This document shows positions 1-7,699 of a stretch of DNA of 15,645 nucleotides, piece by piece (the stretch's first letter is position 1; the number at the start of each line of letters is the position of its first letter). Origin of the DNA: an uncultured Rickettsiales bacterium (GTDB lineage: Bacteria > Pseudomonadota > Alphaproteobacteria > Rickettsiales > UBA1997); NCBI GenBank assembly GCA_944390875.1, contig CALXRO010000081.1, positions 1 to 15,645 of the forward strand, given 5' to 3'. The notes below the pieces were generated by a model, which was not told the DNA's origin, ran no database searches, and worked only from the letters and a program-made list of their open reading frames with translations. Position numbers and translations under genes: made by a program.

Positions 1-224
1 GAATATAATAACATTGATCCGTGGCCCGCTGATAACACAAATCTATCTCTATCTGCCCAATTTGGTTTTGAAGGTAGAAATTTTATAAATTTTGAAAACA
101 GAATAGTTGCTACATCTGCAAAACCTAGTGGTAAACCTGGGTGACCTGAATTTGCTTTTGCAATTGCATCTAATGATAAACATCTTATTGCATTTGCCAT
201 TAATCTTATATCTTCCTTATTCAT
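1..224 (-). CDS. tkt: Transketolase, N-terminal part (gene runs off the window)
   Basis: The first 74 residues of a transketolase, the TPP enzyme of the non-oxidative pentose phosphate pathway, are readable on the minus strand; the rest lies beyond base 1. The reading starts at the ATG at 224-222. It contains the TPP-domain signature SGHPGLPLG (residues 26-34; His28 matches the invariant His of the family) and then a [17 protein letters not shown] block (residues 58-74), close to the E. coli LSNGHGSMLIYS segment. The gene is divergent from rpoH and has its own promoter-like sequence about 30 bases upstream. Family assignment is secure from these motifs. Whether the gene is intact cannot be judged here. 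A kept transketolase suggests pentose phosphate synthesis is not fully outsourced to a host. Confidence 0.93.
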   Translation of the reverse strand, partial: MNKEDIRLMANAIRCLSLDAIAKANSGHPGLPLGFADVATILFSKFIKFLPSKPNWADRDRFVLSAGHGSMLLY

Positions 225-254
225 TTTGAAATTTTTGTTTATTTTATAAAATAA

Positions 255-283
255 ATAATAACTGCAATTATTTTAATTTCCAA
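255..283 (-). promoter_or_regulatory. Probable sigma-70-type promoter of the transketolase gene
   Basis: On the minus strand, TTGGAA (-35, plus bases 278-283) and TATTAT (-10, plus bases 255-260) are separated by 17 bases. The -10 lies about 30 bases before the transketolase ATG. Seen by eye in very AT-rich DNA, where chance matches are common, so the call rests on the -35, the spacing and the position together. Confidence 0.5.
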
Positions 284-318
284 TATTTTTTTTAATCATA
301 TTTTTAAACTCCACTAAC

Positions 319-347
319 TTTACTTTTTTAAGAATATGTTTTATAAT
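319..347 (+). promoter_or_regulatory. Probable sigma-70-type promoter of the rpoH-nfu-lptD-rluC operon
   Basis: TTTACT (319-324) and a perfect TATAAT (342-347) are separated by 17 bases, and the -10 ends 29 bases before the rpoH ATG. The predicted leader is therefore only about 20 bases long, too short to hold an E. coli-type rpoH RNA thermometer. No sigma-32-type element (CTTGAA, CCCAT-T) was seen. Confidence 0.5.
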
Positions 348-376
348 ATTTTCATAAAAAACATCATAATTTAGTA

Positions 377-1237
377 ATGCTAGTAACACTGGAGCAGAAA
401 AATAATTTAGCTAAATATTTAACAGAAGTTTACAAAATTCCAGTTTTAACTGAAGAAGAAGAGATGGAGTATGCCAAAAAAAAAGAGGAAGGCGATTTAA
501 ATGCTGCAAAAATACTTATTTCTAGCCATTTAAGGCTTGTTGTCAAAATAGCATTCAAATATCAAAATTACGGATTACCTATAATGGATATGATATCCGA
601 AGGCAATATAGGTTTAATGAAAGCTGTTAGAGATTTTACTTTAGAAAAAGGTTGTAGATTAGCAACTTATGCAATGTGGTGGATAAGAGCATACATACAA
701 GATTTTATATTGAAAAGTTGGTCATTAGTCAAAATAGGAACAACTACCGCACAAAAGAAACTATTTTTTAACCTAAATAAAATAAAGAATAAAATCCTAT
801 CATATGGCCAAAAGGACTTGAACAACGAGAACATAAAGTATATTTCTGATACATTATCAGTCAGCGAAGATGAAGTAAAAGACATGAACAATCGTCTATA
901 TAAAAAAGATATATCTTTAAACCAGAAAAGTAAAAACAATAATGAAGATAACAAAGAAATTATGGAATTAATACCAGCTAAGACTCAAACTCCAGAAATT
1001 ATTTTTGCAAGTACAAGTGAAAATAAAAAAAGAAAAGAAATTTTTAGAGAAGCTTTAAATACTCTAAATGAAAGAGAAAAGGCAATAATTTTTGAGAGGA
1101 AACTTGATGAAGAACAAGCTACCTTAAAAGACTTGAGTATAAAATATGGGGTTTCTGGCGAAAGAATAAGACAAATAGAAGAGTCTGCAATTAAGAAAAT
1201 TCAAAAATACATAGAAGACAAAAAATTAAATTTATAA
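377..1237 (+). CDS. rpoH: RNA polymerase heat-shock sigma factor RpoH (sigma-32)
   Basis: RpoH directs RNA polymerase to heat-shock and envelope-stress promoters. The 286-residue length is normal for alphaproteobacterial RpoH. Region 1.2/2 runs from about residue 10 to 118 and includes SEGNIGLMKAV (74-84) and ATYAMWWIRAYIQDFIL (96-112). The diagnostic RpoH box QKKLFFNLN (126-134) separates it from RpoD and from other group 3 factors. Region 4 ends with a helix-turn-helix around VSGERIRQIEESAIKKI near the C terminus. The ATG at 377 has no Shine-Dalgarno sequence and lies 29 bases after a good -10 hexamer. The gene is first in a run with an Fe-S protein gene 7 bases downstream, then lptD and rluC, so the sigma factor is cotranscribed with outer-membrane biogenesis. 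I see no degradation or missing region. Confidence 0.96.
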   Translation: MLVTLEQKNNLAKYLTEVYKIPVLTEEEEMEYAKKKEEGDLNAAKILISSHLRLVVKIAFKYQNYGLPIMDMISEGNIGLMKAVRDFTLEKGCRLATYAMWWIRAYIQDFILKSWSLVKIGTTTAQKKLFFNLNKIKNKILSYGQKDLNNENIKYISDTLSVSEDEVKDMNNRLYKKDISLNQKSKNNNEDNKEIMELIPAKTQTPEIIFASTSENKKRKEIFREALNTLNEREKAIIFERKLDEEQATLKDLSIKYGVSGERIRQIEESAIKKIQKYIEDKKLNL

Positions 1238-1244
1238 AAATAAT

Positions 1245-1496
1245 ATGGATACAATTAAGACTATAAAAAACATAATAAAAACAAAAGTTAGACCTATATT
1301 GGTCATGGATGGAGGCAATATAGAATTTATAGATTACAAAGATGGTGTGTTAAGTGTTAAACTTATGGGAGCTTGTAATGGTTGTCCTCTTTCTGCTATA
1401 ACATTAAAGAACACTGTAAAAAACATAATAAAAGAGGCTGTACCAGAAGTTATTGACGTGCAAGCAATAGATTCTGATGAGGAGGAAGAAATATAG
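1245..1496 (+). CDS. NifU C-terminal-domain (Nfu-type) Fe-S cluster carrier
   Basis: An 83-residue protein consisting only of the NifU C-terminal domain, which binds a [4Fe-4S] cluster between two subunits and hands it to apo-enzymes. The cluster motif is C44-x-x-C47 in GACNGCPLSAITL, preceded by the family's MDGGNIEF block (21-28). Alphaproteobacterial NfuA/Nfu1-type proteins usually carry an extra N-terminal Nfu_N domain of about 90 residues. Here it is absent and the previous gene ends just 7 bases upstream, so this is a minimal single-domain version and not a truncated call. The C terminus is acidic (DSDEEEEI). It sits between rpoH and lptD in one operon, which could tie Fe-S supply to stress regulation (inference). 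No gene symbol is given because single-domain homologues are named inconsistently. Confidence 0.9.
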   Translation: MDTIKTIKNIIKTKVRPILVMDGGNIEFIDYKDGVLSVKLMGACNGCPLSAITLKNTVKNIIKEAVPEVIDVQAIDSDEEEEI

Positions 1497-1509
1497 TATA
1501 ATATGCATC

Positions 1510-3666
1510 ATGAAATTTCTCATATTTTTAATTTTTTTTTATTCTAAATATACTTTATTATTTGCAAAATCTGATAAAAATAAAACAGTAATAGAAGCAG
1601 ATAATATAATATCAGAATCAAAAAATTCAAAAATATCAGCAAGTGGAAATGTAATTTTTATAAGGGATAAATATAAAATTACAGCAGATAAAGTTATATA
1701 TGACAAAAATAAAAAAAAGATATATCTTGAAAAAAGAGCAAAATTTATAGATACAGAGAATAATAAAATAATTGCTGACAAAGCAGAATTATCTGATGAT
1801 GTTAAAACAGGCAAATTTAATGACGCTAGTATTATACTTAATAATGGTTTAAGTATAGTTTCTCCATTGGTTGAAAAAATTGACGATAATAATTATGAAA
1901 GTACTAATTCGGATTATTATTTTTGTCCCAATGATAATTTAGATATGAATTTAAATTATGAAGATATAGTTAAAGAAATAAAAAAAGGCGGGGATAATTT
2001 ACAAATATTTTCAATATATTCAAAAGAGACAACAATAAACAAAAACGAAGGAAAAATGTATCTAAAGCATGTATTTTTAAAATTTTTTGATGTACCAATA
2101 TTTTATCTACCATACATAATCACAGAAAGACCTTTTAATAATAGAATTTCTGGTTTTTCTGCTCCCTATATGTTAAAAAATAATAATTATGGCTATGCGG
2201 TTTTAGTACCTATAGATTTATATTTTTTTGATAATATTGACATAAATACCGAAACAACCATATATCAAAATTTCAATTTTTTGATAGATTCTAATTTTAA
2301 ATATAGAACCAAAAATTTTTTTATAAATATCAGGCTTGATTATGTATTTGATAATAATCAATCAGAAACTATGAAAAATACAAGAAAAGTAAGCGAAAAA
2401 GATGAAGGTGTATACAGAAATAATAGATTATATGGCGATATAAATTCCAGAGTAACAATTAGTGAGAATTTATTTTTTAGGACAAGGATAAGATTTTCAA
2501 CAGATCCATATATTATAAGGGATTATTTTAATGACTACAGCGAAACTTTAAGATCTGATGCGAATTTATTTAAAATAAACAAAAAAGATAATATAAATTT
2601 TGATATAGTGGCTTTTCAGCATATAAGGGAAAAAAGGCAAAATTATATTAGAGAAACACCAAATTTTATTCCTGCTATTTATTATTCGTATATTAATGAT
2701 AATTTACCTAGTTATTTAGATTTTACTATAAATTCTGGAGCTGTTTTATCTTATAGTGATTTCGGGAAAAAATATGACAAAATGTTCTTTAAACCTACAT
2801 TAGGTTTTAAGAATATTTTTGGTAAATTATTTATAAAATCTAATTTAAGCTTATATAATGATGTTTATAACCAAAGTTACAACAATAAAGAAAATAATTT
2901 TAAATATAGAATATATCCTGAAATTGAATTTAAAACCACATACATACTTCCAATTTTTAAAACTTTCTTAATAAAGCCAATTGCACAAGTATTTTTAGGG
3001 AACAGTAAAAACATGAATTTTGTTGATATTGATAGTAAAAATTCAGAGTTAACGATAAATAATTTATTTACAAATAATAGATATAGTGGATATGATCTTA
3101 TTGAAAATGGTACTAGGATTAATTATGGAATTATAGGAGAAATACCTTATGAATATGGTAAATTCAAAATAATTGTAGGTCAAGGTTATAAAAATAATAT
3201 ATCAAAAGAATATAAAATAAGTTTTTTTCAAGATAATTTTTCAGATATACTGTCTGGCTTGTCATTTAATTACAAGAATATATTTAATATAGATTATTTA
3301 AAAAATAATGATCATCTAACTTATAGAAAAAACAGGGAAGAATTTATAATAAGCGGAGCTTTTTATAAATTTTACTACAATGTTGGATATGTTTTTGTTG
3401 GAAATTATGATAGTAAAATAAGAAACAAACAAAAACAGGTCCATTTTGCTATTACTTATAATATAACGAAAAAATTCAAAATGCGAGCAAATATAAATAG
3501 TGATATTATAAATAAAAAGATAGTATACTATGGTGGTGGTTTATACTATGAAGATAATTGTTATTTAATGGGCTTTGAAATAAGTAAGCAATCATTTGTA
3601 AATTCATATAACGAAGATAATTTTATGATAAATTTCAATTTTAAACTAAGAGGCATAAAAATATGA
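1510..3666 (+). CDS. lptD: LPS-assembly outer-membrane protein LptD
   Basis: LptD is the outer-membrane beta-barrel that, with LptE, inserts LPS into the outer leaflet. From the ATG at 1510 the protein is 718 residues with a Sec signal peptide (MKFLIFLIFFYSKYTLLFA). An in-frame ATG at 1477 would add 11 charged residues before it and overlap the previous gene, so 1510 is preferred. Residues about 25-120 form the periplasmic OstA/LptA-like jellyroll (repeated strands such as ISASGNVIFIRDKYKITADK). The barrel follows, beginning with the family block PYIITERPFNNRISGFSAPY. Only two cysteines are present in the mature chain, C139 in YYFCP and C684 in DNCYLMGFE. They fit one N-domain-to-barrel disulfide, where E. 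coli has two. The stop codon overlaps the rluC start (ATGA). This gene shows that the organism makes LPS or a related glycolipid. Confidence 0.95.
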   Translation: MKFLIFLIFFYSKYTLLFAKSDKNKTVIEADNIISESKNSKISASGNVIFIRDKYKITADKVIYDKNKKKIYLEKRAKFIDTENNKIIADKAELSDDVKTGKFNDASIILNNGLSIVSPLVEKIDDNNYESTNSDYYFCPNDNLDMNLNYEDIVKEIKKGGDNLQIFSIYSKETTINKNEGKMYLKHVFLKFFDVPIFYLPYIITERPFNNRISGFSAPYMLKNNNYGYAVLVPIDLYFFDNIDINTETTIYQNFNFLIDSNFKYRTKNFFINIRLDYVFDNNQSETMKNTRKVSEKDEGVYRNNRLYGDINSRVTISENLFFRTRIRFSTDPYIIRDYFNDYSETLRSDANLFKINKKDNINFDIVAFQHIREKRQNYIRETPNFIPAIYYSYINDNLPSYLDFTINSGAVLSYSDFGKKYDKMFFKPTLGFKNIFGKLFIKSNLSLYNDVYNQSYNNKENNFKYRIYPEIEFKTTYILPIFKTFLIKPIAQVFLGNSKNMNFVDIDSKNSELTINNLFTNNRYSGYDLIENGTRINYGIIGEIPYEYGKFKIIVGQGYKNNISKEYKISFFQDNFSDILSGLSFNYKNIFNIDYLKNNDHLTYRKNREEFIISGAFYKFYYNVGYVFVGNYDSKIRNKQKQVHFAITYNITKKFKMRANINSDIINKKIVYYGGGLYYEDNCYLMGFEISKQSFVNSYNEDNFMINFNFKLRGIKI

Positions 3667-4577
3667 TTATCAAGACAAATATTAAGCAACAAGGTTTAAA
3701 ATTAGAAAATTTTCTATTTTCAAAATTCCCAAACAGTAATCTAAATGATATAAGAAGATTTATTAGAAACAATGAAATCAAAGTAAATGATAAAAAAACA
3801 AAAACAAATTATAAATTATTCGATAAAGATACTATAAAATTTTCCAGTTTTGTAGAAAAGATTCTATACAATCCGGATAAAAAGATAAAAGTAAATATAA
3901 AAAAAGTAAGTGATAGATATATAAATTTAATAAAAAAATCTGTAATTTATGAAGATGAAAACTTGTTTGTGATAAATAAACCATATGGGTTGCCTGTTCA
4001 AGGAGGAAGTGGTATTAAAGTTAGTATAGCAGATATAATAAAACAGATTTCGCATGAAAAAGAAAGTTATAAACTTGTTCATAGACTTGATAAAGAGACA
4101 ACTGGTGTATTAATAATAGCAAAAAATATAGAGTACGCTAATGAATTAAAAAATATTTTTAAAAATAAAAAAGATATTAAAAAGAATTACTTAGCTCTGG
4201 TTTATGGAAATTTAAAAAATAAATCTGGCAATATAGATTATCCACTTTTGAAAAAATATGAAAATGGCACTGAAAAAGTATATGTAGATAAAGAACTTGG
4301 TAAAGAGGCTGTAACAAAATACAGAGTATTAAAATATTACGAAAAATACGATATGTCTTTAGTTGATATTGAAATATTGACTGGTAGAACTCATCAAATA
4401 AGAGTCCATTTTAAAGAAATTGGACATCCTATTGTTGGTGACTACAAATATGGTAAAAACAAAAATATTAAAAATAAAATATCAAATAGACTTCATCTTC
4501 ATTCAGCGTCTATAGAGGTTATAATTTTTGGGAGATGTTATAGGTTTAGGGCAAGTATGCCAGATGATTGGTTTTAA
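3663..4577 (+). CDS. rluC: RluC/RluD-family 23S rRNA pseudouridine synthase
   Basis: A 304-residue RluA-family pseudouridine synthase that isomerises specific uridines in 23S rRNA. An S4 RNA-binding domain (about residues 13-62) is followed by the catalytic domain. This has INKPYGLPVQGGSG (104-117), the catalytic HRLDKETTG motif (140-148, nucleophile Asp143) and the TGRTHQIRVHFKEIGHPIVGD block. The VQGGSG signature favours RluC (positions 955/2504/2580 in E. coli numbering) over RluD, but the subfamily call is by eye. The ATG overlaps the lptD stop in ATGA, and an AAGAGG-like element lies about 10 bases upstream, so translation is probably coupled. It is the last gene of the rpoH run; a convergent 115-base gap separates it from murG. 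Confidence 0.92.
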   Translation: MIIKTNIKQQGLKLENFLFSKFPNSNLNDIRRFIRNNEIKVNDKKTKTNYKLFDKDTIKFSSFVEKILYNPDKKIKVNIKKVSDRYINLIKKSVIYEDENLFVINKPYGLPVQGGSGIKVSIADIIKQISHEKESYKLVHRLDKETTGVLIIAKNIEYANELKNIFKNKKDIKKNYLALVYGNLKNKSGNIDYPLLKKYENGTEKVYVDKELGKEAVTKYRVLKYYEKYDMSLVDIEILTGRTHQIRVHFKEIGHPIVGDYKYGKNKNIKNKISNRLHLHSASIEVIIFGRCYRFRASMPDDWF

Positions 4578-4692
4578 TTTATTTTTTAAAATCACAATAT
4601 ATAAAATTAAAAAAACATTTAAAATAATAATAATTGTAAAATACAAAGTTAGCCATAGTTTTAACAAATTAACAATATAAATTTATTCCAAA
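4578..4692. other. Convergent intergenic spacer between rluC and murG
   Basis: This 115-base AT-rich spacer lies between two converging operons. I see no open reading frame, no GC-rich hairpin followed by a T-run and no RNA gene. A small TTGTA-AAA-TACAA dyad is present but too weak to call a terminator. Termination here may be Rho-dependent or leaky. Confidence 0.5.
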
Positions 4693-5760
4693 TTATACCA
4701 AATAATTTACTATTGTTTCTTCAGCATTCTTAACACTTAAAGCTTTTATATTGTTAGCCAATTCCTCCAATTTCTGTTTATTTAACAACAATTCTTTAAG
4801 TAAGTTTGCAAAATTTGGTGGCATAAATGTTTTTTCATCAACAAGAACACAAGCATTACTGCGTTTATAAAAATCAGCATTATAAAATTGATGATTATTT
4901 ACAACATTTGGAGAAGGTATAAATATAACAGGCCTACCTATTGCTGAAATTTCACTTGCCGTACCTATACCAGATCTAGCTATTATTATGTGACTATTAC
5001 TTATAAGTTCAGGCATATTTATGAAAAATTGTTTTACTTCGCAATCTATTCCTTCTCTTTTATAGAAATTTTTTACTGATTCTATTTCTTCTATCTCTTT
5101 TACTTGCTGATAAATAAAAATTTTCTTCTTAATATCTTTATCTAAAAAAGAAAAAGTCTTTATAAGTTCATTACTAAAAAAGCTAGCGCCTCCACTTCCA
5201 CCTGTTATTAATATGTTAAATTTTTCATCACTTTCAGGATATTTATAAATAGTATTACTATAACTTTTTACTTCATCTCTTATAGGAATTCCGGAAAAAA
5301 CTATTTTGCTGCTATATTCTATTTTTATGCCATATATTTCTTGAAATGATGTAAATATGCATTTTGCATATTTTGAAAAAAATCTATTTATTCTTCCAAT
5401 ATGAGAATTTTGCTCATGTAAATAAAGATTAATCTTTTTAAAATAAGCTACTATTAACACTGGCAATGTCGCATAACTCCCAAACCCCACTACAAGATCT
5501 GGTTTAAATTCTTTGAATATTTTTACACTTTGTATTATGCCATAGATAATATTTTTGATTGATTTAAAACTTTTTAAATTATATCCACTATTAATTATTT
5601 TGTATTCTAATTCGCCTTTTTTTATATAATCACTAATTTTTTTATTCCCAATTAACAAAACATCAAACTTGTTTTTCTTTAAATATTTAGCTAAAACTAT
5701 TGCTGGAAATATATGACCACCTGTTCCACCAGTAGAAATTATAATTTTTTTTTGTTCCAT
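4693..5760 (-). CDS. murG: UDP-GlcNAc:undecaprenyl-PP-MurNAc-pentapeptide GlcNAc transferase MurG
   Basis: MurG converts lipid I to lipid II on the inner face of the cytoplasmic membrane, the last cytoplasmic step of peptidoglycan precursor synthesis. The protein has 355 residues, a normal length. The N-terminal glycosyltransferase-28 domain has the glycine loop GGTGGHIFPA (11-20), VGFGSYATLP (91-100) and HEQN (115-118). The C-terminal nucleotide-sugar domain has GGSGG (187-191), the donor-binding ARSGIGTASE (261-270) and NHQ (289-291). A Shine-Dalgarno-like AGAAGGG lies about 10 bases before the ATG, inside yraN, and the start overlaps the yraN stop by one base (TAATG). It is normally found in the mur/fts cluster; here it is detached and sits last in an operon with coaD/E, so the ancestral dcw order has been broken up. 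Confidence 0.96.
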   Translation of the reverse strand: MEQKKIIISTGGTGGHIFPAIVLAKYLKKNKFDVLLIGNKKISDYIKKGELEYKIINSGYNLKSFKSIKNIIYGIIQSVKIFKEFKPDLVVGFGSYATLPVLIVAYFKKINLYLHEQNSHIGRINRFFSKYAKCIFTSFQEIYGIKIEYSSKIVFSGIPIRDEVKSYSNTIYKYPESDEKFNILITGGSGGASFFSNELIKTFSFLDKDIKKKIFIYQQVKEIEEIESVKNFYKREGIDCEVKQFFINMPELISNSHIIIARSGIGTASEISAIGRPVIFIPSPNVVNNHQFYNADFYKRSNACVLVDEKTFMPPNFANLLKELLLNKQKLEELANNIKALSVKNAEETIVNYLV

Positions 5761-6107
5761 TAAAAATACCCTTCTAAAATCCGAAAATTAAAGATGTTTG
5801 TAAATAAAACAATATTAAAACCAATATTATAATCAATATACTTTTGATTATTTGATAAAAATACTTTTAGTGCGTTATTTATTCTATACTTTTGTCTTTC
5901 TGAAACAATTTCTGTGGTTAGTAATTCCTTATTTTTTCTAGCCTTAACTTCAAAAGCTGTGATTGTATGTTTTTTTGTTGCAATTATATCAATTTCACCA
6001 AAATGCGTTTTATATCTTCTAGCAAGTACTTTGTATCCTTTTAATAATAATATAAAAACTATAAAATTTTCGGCAAATATACCATAATAATATGTATTTT
6101 TTATCAT
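5760..6107 (-). CDS. yraN: YraN / UPF0102 family endonuclease-like protein
   Basis: A 115-residue member of UPF0102 (YraN), small proteins with a restriction-endonuclease-like fold whose cellular role is not settled. The family pattern is clear: G9...A12...E13 at the start, GYKVLARRYKTHFGEIDIIA with the G37-E38-I39-D40 metal-site motif, and FEVKAR with E53 and K55, giving the D-x(n)-E-x-K nuclease core. A later segment, RQKYRINNALKVFL, matches the conserved K..RI..AA..fL helix. The ATG lies within an ATGA overlap with the end of coaD/E, and the stop overlaps murG. No sign of degradation. Confidence 0.9.
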   Translation of the reverse strand: MIKNTYYYGIFAENFIVFILLLKGYKVLARRYKTHFGEIDIIATKKHTITAFEVKARKNKELLTTEIVSERQKYRINNALKVFLSNNQKYIDYNIGFNIVLFTNIFNFRILEGYF

Positions 6108-7069
6108 ATAACTATTACATTATCAAAATAATCTGGATCTTTGTAATTATAATCTAAAAAATGAATTTTTGAATCAAATTTTTTATTTGAAATAAATTCC
6201 TTACGATTATTTGTTTTAATTTTTATAAGATAAAATAAACTTCTAATTTTACTTGGTATTGTTTTCCAATAACAACCTATAGATGAAAAATCGACAATAT
6301 ATCCTTTGTAATTAAAACCTTTATCTGAAAAATCAAATTTTTCATAATTATTCCTTATAAAATCTAATAATAACAGCCAAAATTTTTCATTAGAATAATT
6401 ATTAATAAGTCTATCTATTTTTTCACCATTATATATTAATTCATGACTTATTTTTTTTACAGTCTCAACTTCTTTCTCTCCAAAACATAACTTAAAAACA
6501 TCCCAAAATATTGAATCAATATTTATAAATTTATTTTCATAATTATTTGATATATATGTTGTTTTGCCATTACAAGATTTTCCAAAAAACACAATAAATT
6601 CAGGTTTCCTATAAAAAAATCTATACATAGCATCTTCATTCATAAATTTTTTAACTGTCTCAAATTTTTTATATCTTAAAAGTTCGTTTATTAATATACT
6701 TGAAATATTACTAAGTTTCTCATCACTTGCAAAAAAAATTGTCTTTAAACCAGGTTTAAGCTCTTTATTTATATAATTTAAAGTCAATTCATAATTAACA
6801 TCGTCATTATTTCTAATACCTCTAATCATATAATTTACACCATTTTTTTCACAATAGTCGGACAATGTTATATTTTCTGCAATTTCAAAAGGTATTCCAT
6901 AAGGAATCATATGAAAATTCACAGTACTAAAATCACAGTTTTTATTGTGATTTTTTCCTATTACAACTTTTACATTTTTTATTCCAAATAATTCAACTGC
7001 GTGTCTATATAAATCTTTATGTCCAAAATGAAAAGGATATGCTGATGTAGATACTATTGCTTTATTCAT
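6104..7069 (-). CDS. coaD: Fused phosphopantetheine adenylyltransferase / dephospho-CoA kinase-like protein (CoaD-CoaE)
   Basis: The 321-residue protein joins two domains. Residues 1-150 are a CoaD adenylyltransferase: HFGH (14-17, the HxGH nucleotide motif), IRGIRNNDDVNYE (82-94) and TIFFASDEKLSNISSILINE (110-129), the last two diagnostic for CoaD over NadR. Residues 157-321 begin with a P-loop, FFGKSCNGKTT (161-171), then INIDSIFWD, in the place of the VIDAD segment of CoaE. A later stretch of the form YNGEKIDRLINNYSNEKFW lines up with the GTLQRRALRERIFANPEEKNW region of E. coli CoaE. This would give both last steps of CoA synthesis in one chain, in the domain order of animal CoA synthase. 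The kinase half is divergent: the conserved LLHPLI helix histidine is not evident (here LLDFI). The start has AGAGG 8 bases upstream and overlaps the RDD gene by 8 bases. The CoaD half is secure; the CoaE half is inference. Confidence 0.85.
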   Translation of the reverse strand: MNKAIVSTSAYPFHFGHKDLYRHAVELFGIKNVKVVIGKNHNKNCDFSTVNFHMIPYGIPFEIAENITLSDYCEKNGVNYMIRGIRNNDDVNYELTLNYINKELKPGLKTIFFASDEKLSNISSILINELLRYKKFETVKKFMNEDAMYRFFYRKPEFIVFFGKSCNGKTTYISNNYENKFINIDSIFWDVFKLCFGEKEVETVKKISHELIYNGEKIDRLINNYSNEKFWLLLLDFIRNNYEKFDFSDKGFNYKGYIVDFSSIGCYWKTIPSKIRSLFYLIKIKTNNRKEFISNKKFDSKIHFLDYNYKDPDYFDNVIVI

Positions 7070-7679
7070 TAAAAACCTCTATAACATACGTATTTGTGAA
7101 AAAATCATATAAAGTAATTTTATTCTTTGTTGTAAAAATTGGTAAAATTATTGTAATTGGAGCAATAAAAATATTTTTTGAAATTATAAACAAAAATACC
7201 CTATTAAAAACATCATTAAAATTTAATTTCTGACCATCACTTCTAACCACAACTAAGTTTAATAAATTTTCTCCTAAAGTCCTTTGTTTGTAGTATAAAA
7301 AATACATATAGTAAATTACTGGTATAAATAATGCTATATATCTAAATAATTTGCTTTGTATTAATTTTTTTGTTACTATTTTTTCTATGATACTATGTTT
7401 TTTTTCAAGTGTATTTTTGGAATTTTCTACATTAACTATGTTATTATTATTTATCTCAAAAGTTGTGCTTTCTTCTTCATCAAAATTTCTAATTTCTTCT
7501 CTTATATCATCTCTAACTATAAAAAATGACAGTAACACAATTATTGAGTAAATTATTGTTGAATCTATTGCGTATGATATAAATCTTTTATATGGATTGG
7601 CAAAATTCGCTTTATATTGTCCGTTTTCATTTTTTTTCTTTTTTATAAAGTCGCTTATTTTGGACATAATTTTTATCAT
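7062..7679 (-). CDS. RDD-family integral membrane protein
   Basis: A membrane protein of 205 residues of the RDD family, whose members are multi-pass inner-membrane proteins of mostly unknown function, some linked to ion transport. Visible family features are YKRFISYAIDS (30-40, the R...D of the first helix), QRTLGENLLNLVVVRSDGQ (132-150), R160 and ITLYDFFTNTYVI (188-200). Three to four hydrophobic helices are seen at about 36-54, 112-130, 161-170 and 171-183. An acidic, asparagine-rich loop of about 55 residues (56-110) separates the first two helices and is long for the family. An in-frame ATG at 7667 (MSKISDF) is an alternative start. It is attractive because the 7679 ATG lies inside an inverted repeat and very close to the expected transcription start. 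This is the first gene of the run leading to coaD/E, yraN and murG. Confidence 0.85.
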   Translation of the reverse strand: MIKIMSKISDFIKKKKNENGQYKANFANPYKRFISYAIDSTIIYSIIVLLSFFIVRDDIREEIRNFDEEESTTFEINNNNIVNVENSKNTLEKKHSIIEKIVTKKLIQSKLFRYIALFIPVIYYMYFLYYKQRTLGENLLNLVVVRSDGQKLNFNDVFNRVFLFIISKNIFIAPITIILPIFTTKNKITLYDFFTNTYVIEVFNE

Positions 7680-7699
7680 TTTTATAAAAAAAATGATAA
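7673..7699. repeat. Perfect 11-bp inverted repeat over the RDD operon promoter and start
   Basis: TTATCATTTTT (7673-7683) and AAAAATGATAA (7689-7699) are perfect inverted copies around a 5-base spacer. The right arm includes the -10 hexamer of the minus-strand promoter and the left arm includes the upstream ATG of the RDD gene. It could be an operator, or a hairpin in the leader that hides the first ATG. It ends in A/T runs, so it is less improbable by chance than its length suggests. Confidence 0.5.

Noticed and set aside
261..275. Short AT dyad in the tkt-rpoH gap (AATAA...TTATT)
   Set aside because: Five-base arms in this base composition are expected by chance.
667..954. Hydrophobic minus-strand frame opposite rpoH
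   Set aside because: It lies antisense to a conserved sigma-factor gene; its hydrophobicity comes from reading A-rich Lys/Asn codons backwards as Phe/Leu.
1477..1509. Upstream in-frame ATG for LptD at 1477
   Set aside because: It overlaps the Fe-S protein gene and puts 11 residues, several of them basic, in front of a clean signal peptide that starts at 1510.
4578..4692. Terminator or small RNA between rluC and murG
   Set aside because: Only a 5-bp AT dyad (TTGTA/TACAA) was found, with no GC stem and no T-run.
6104..7069. NadR-like nicotinamide nucleotide adenylyltransferase/kinase
   Set aside because: The HxGH plus P-loop layout fits NadR too, but IRGIRNNDDVNYE and NISSILINE are CoaD-specific, and the C-terminal half lines up with CoaE better than with the NadR kinase.
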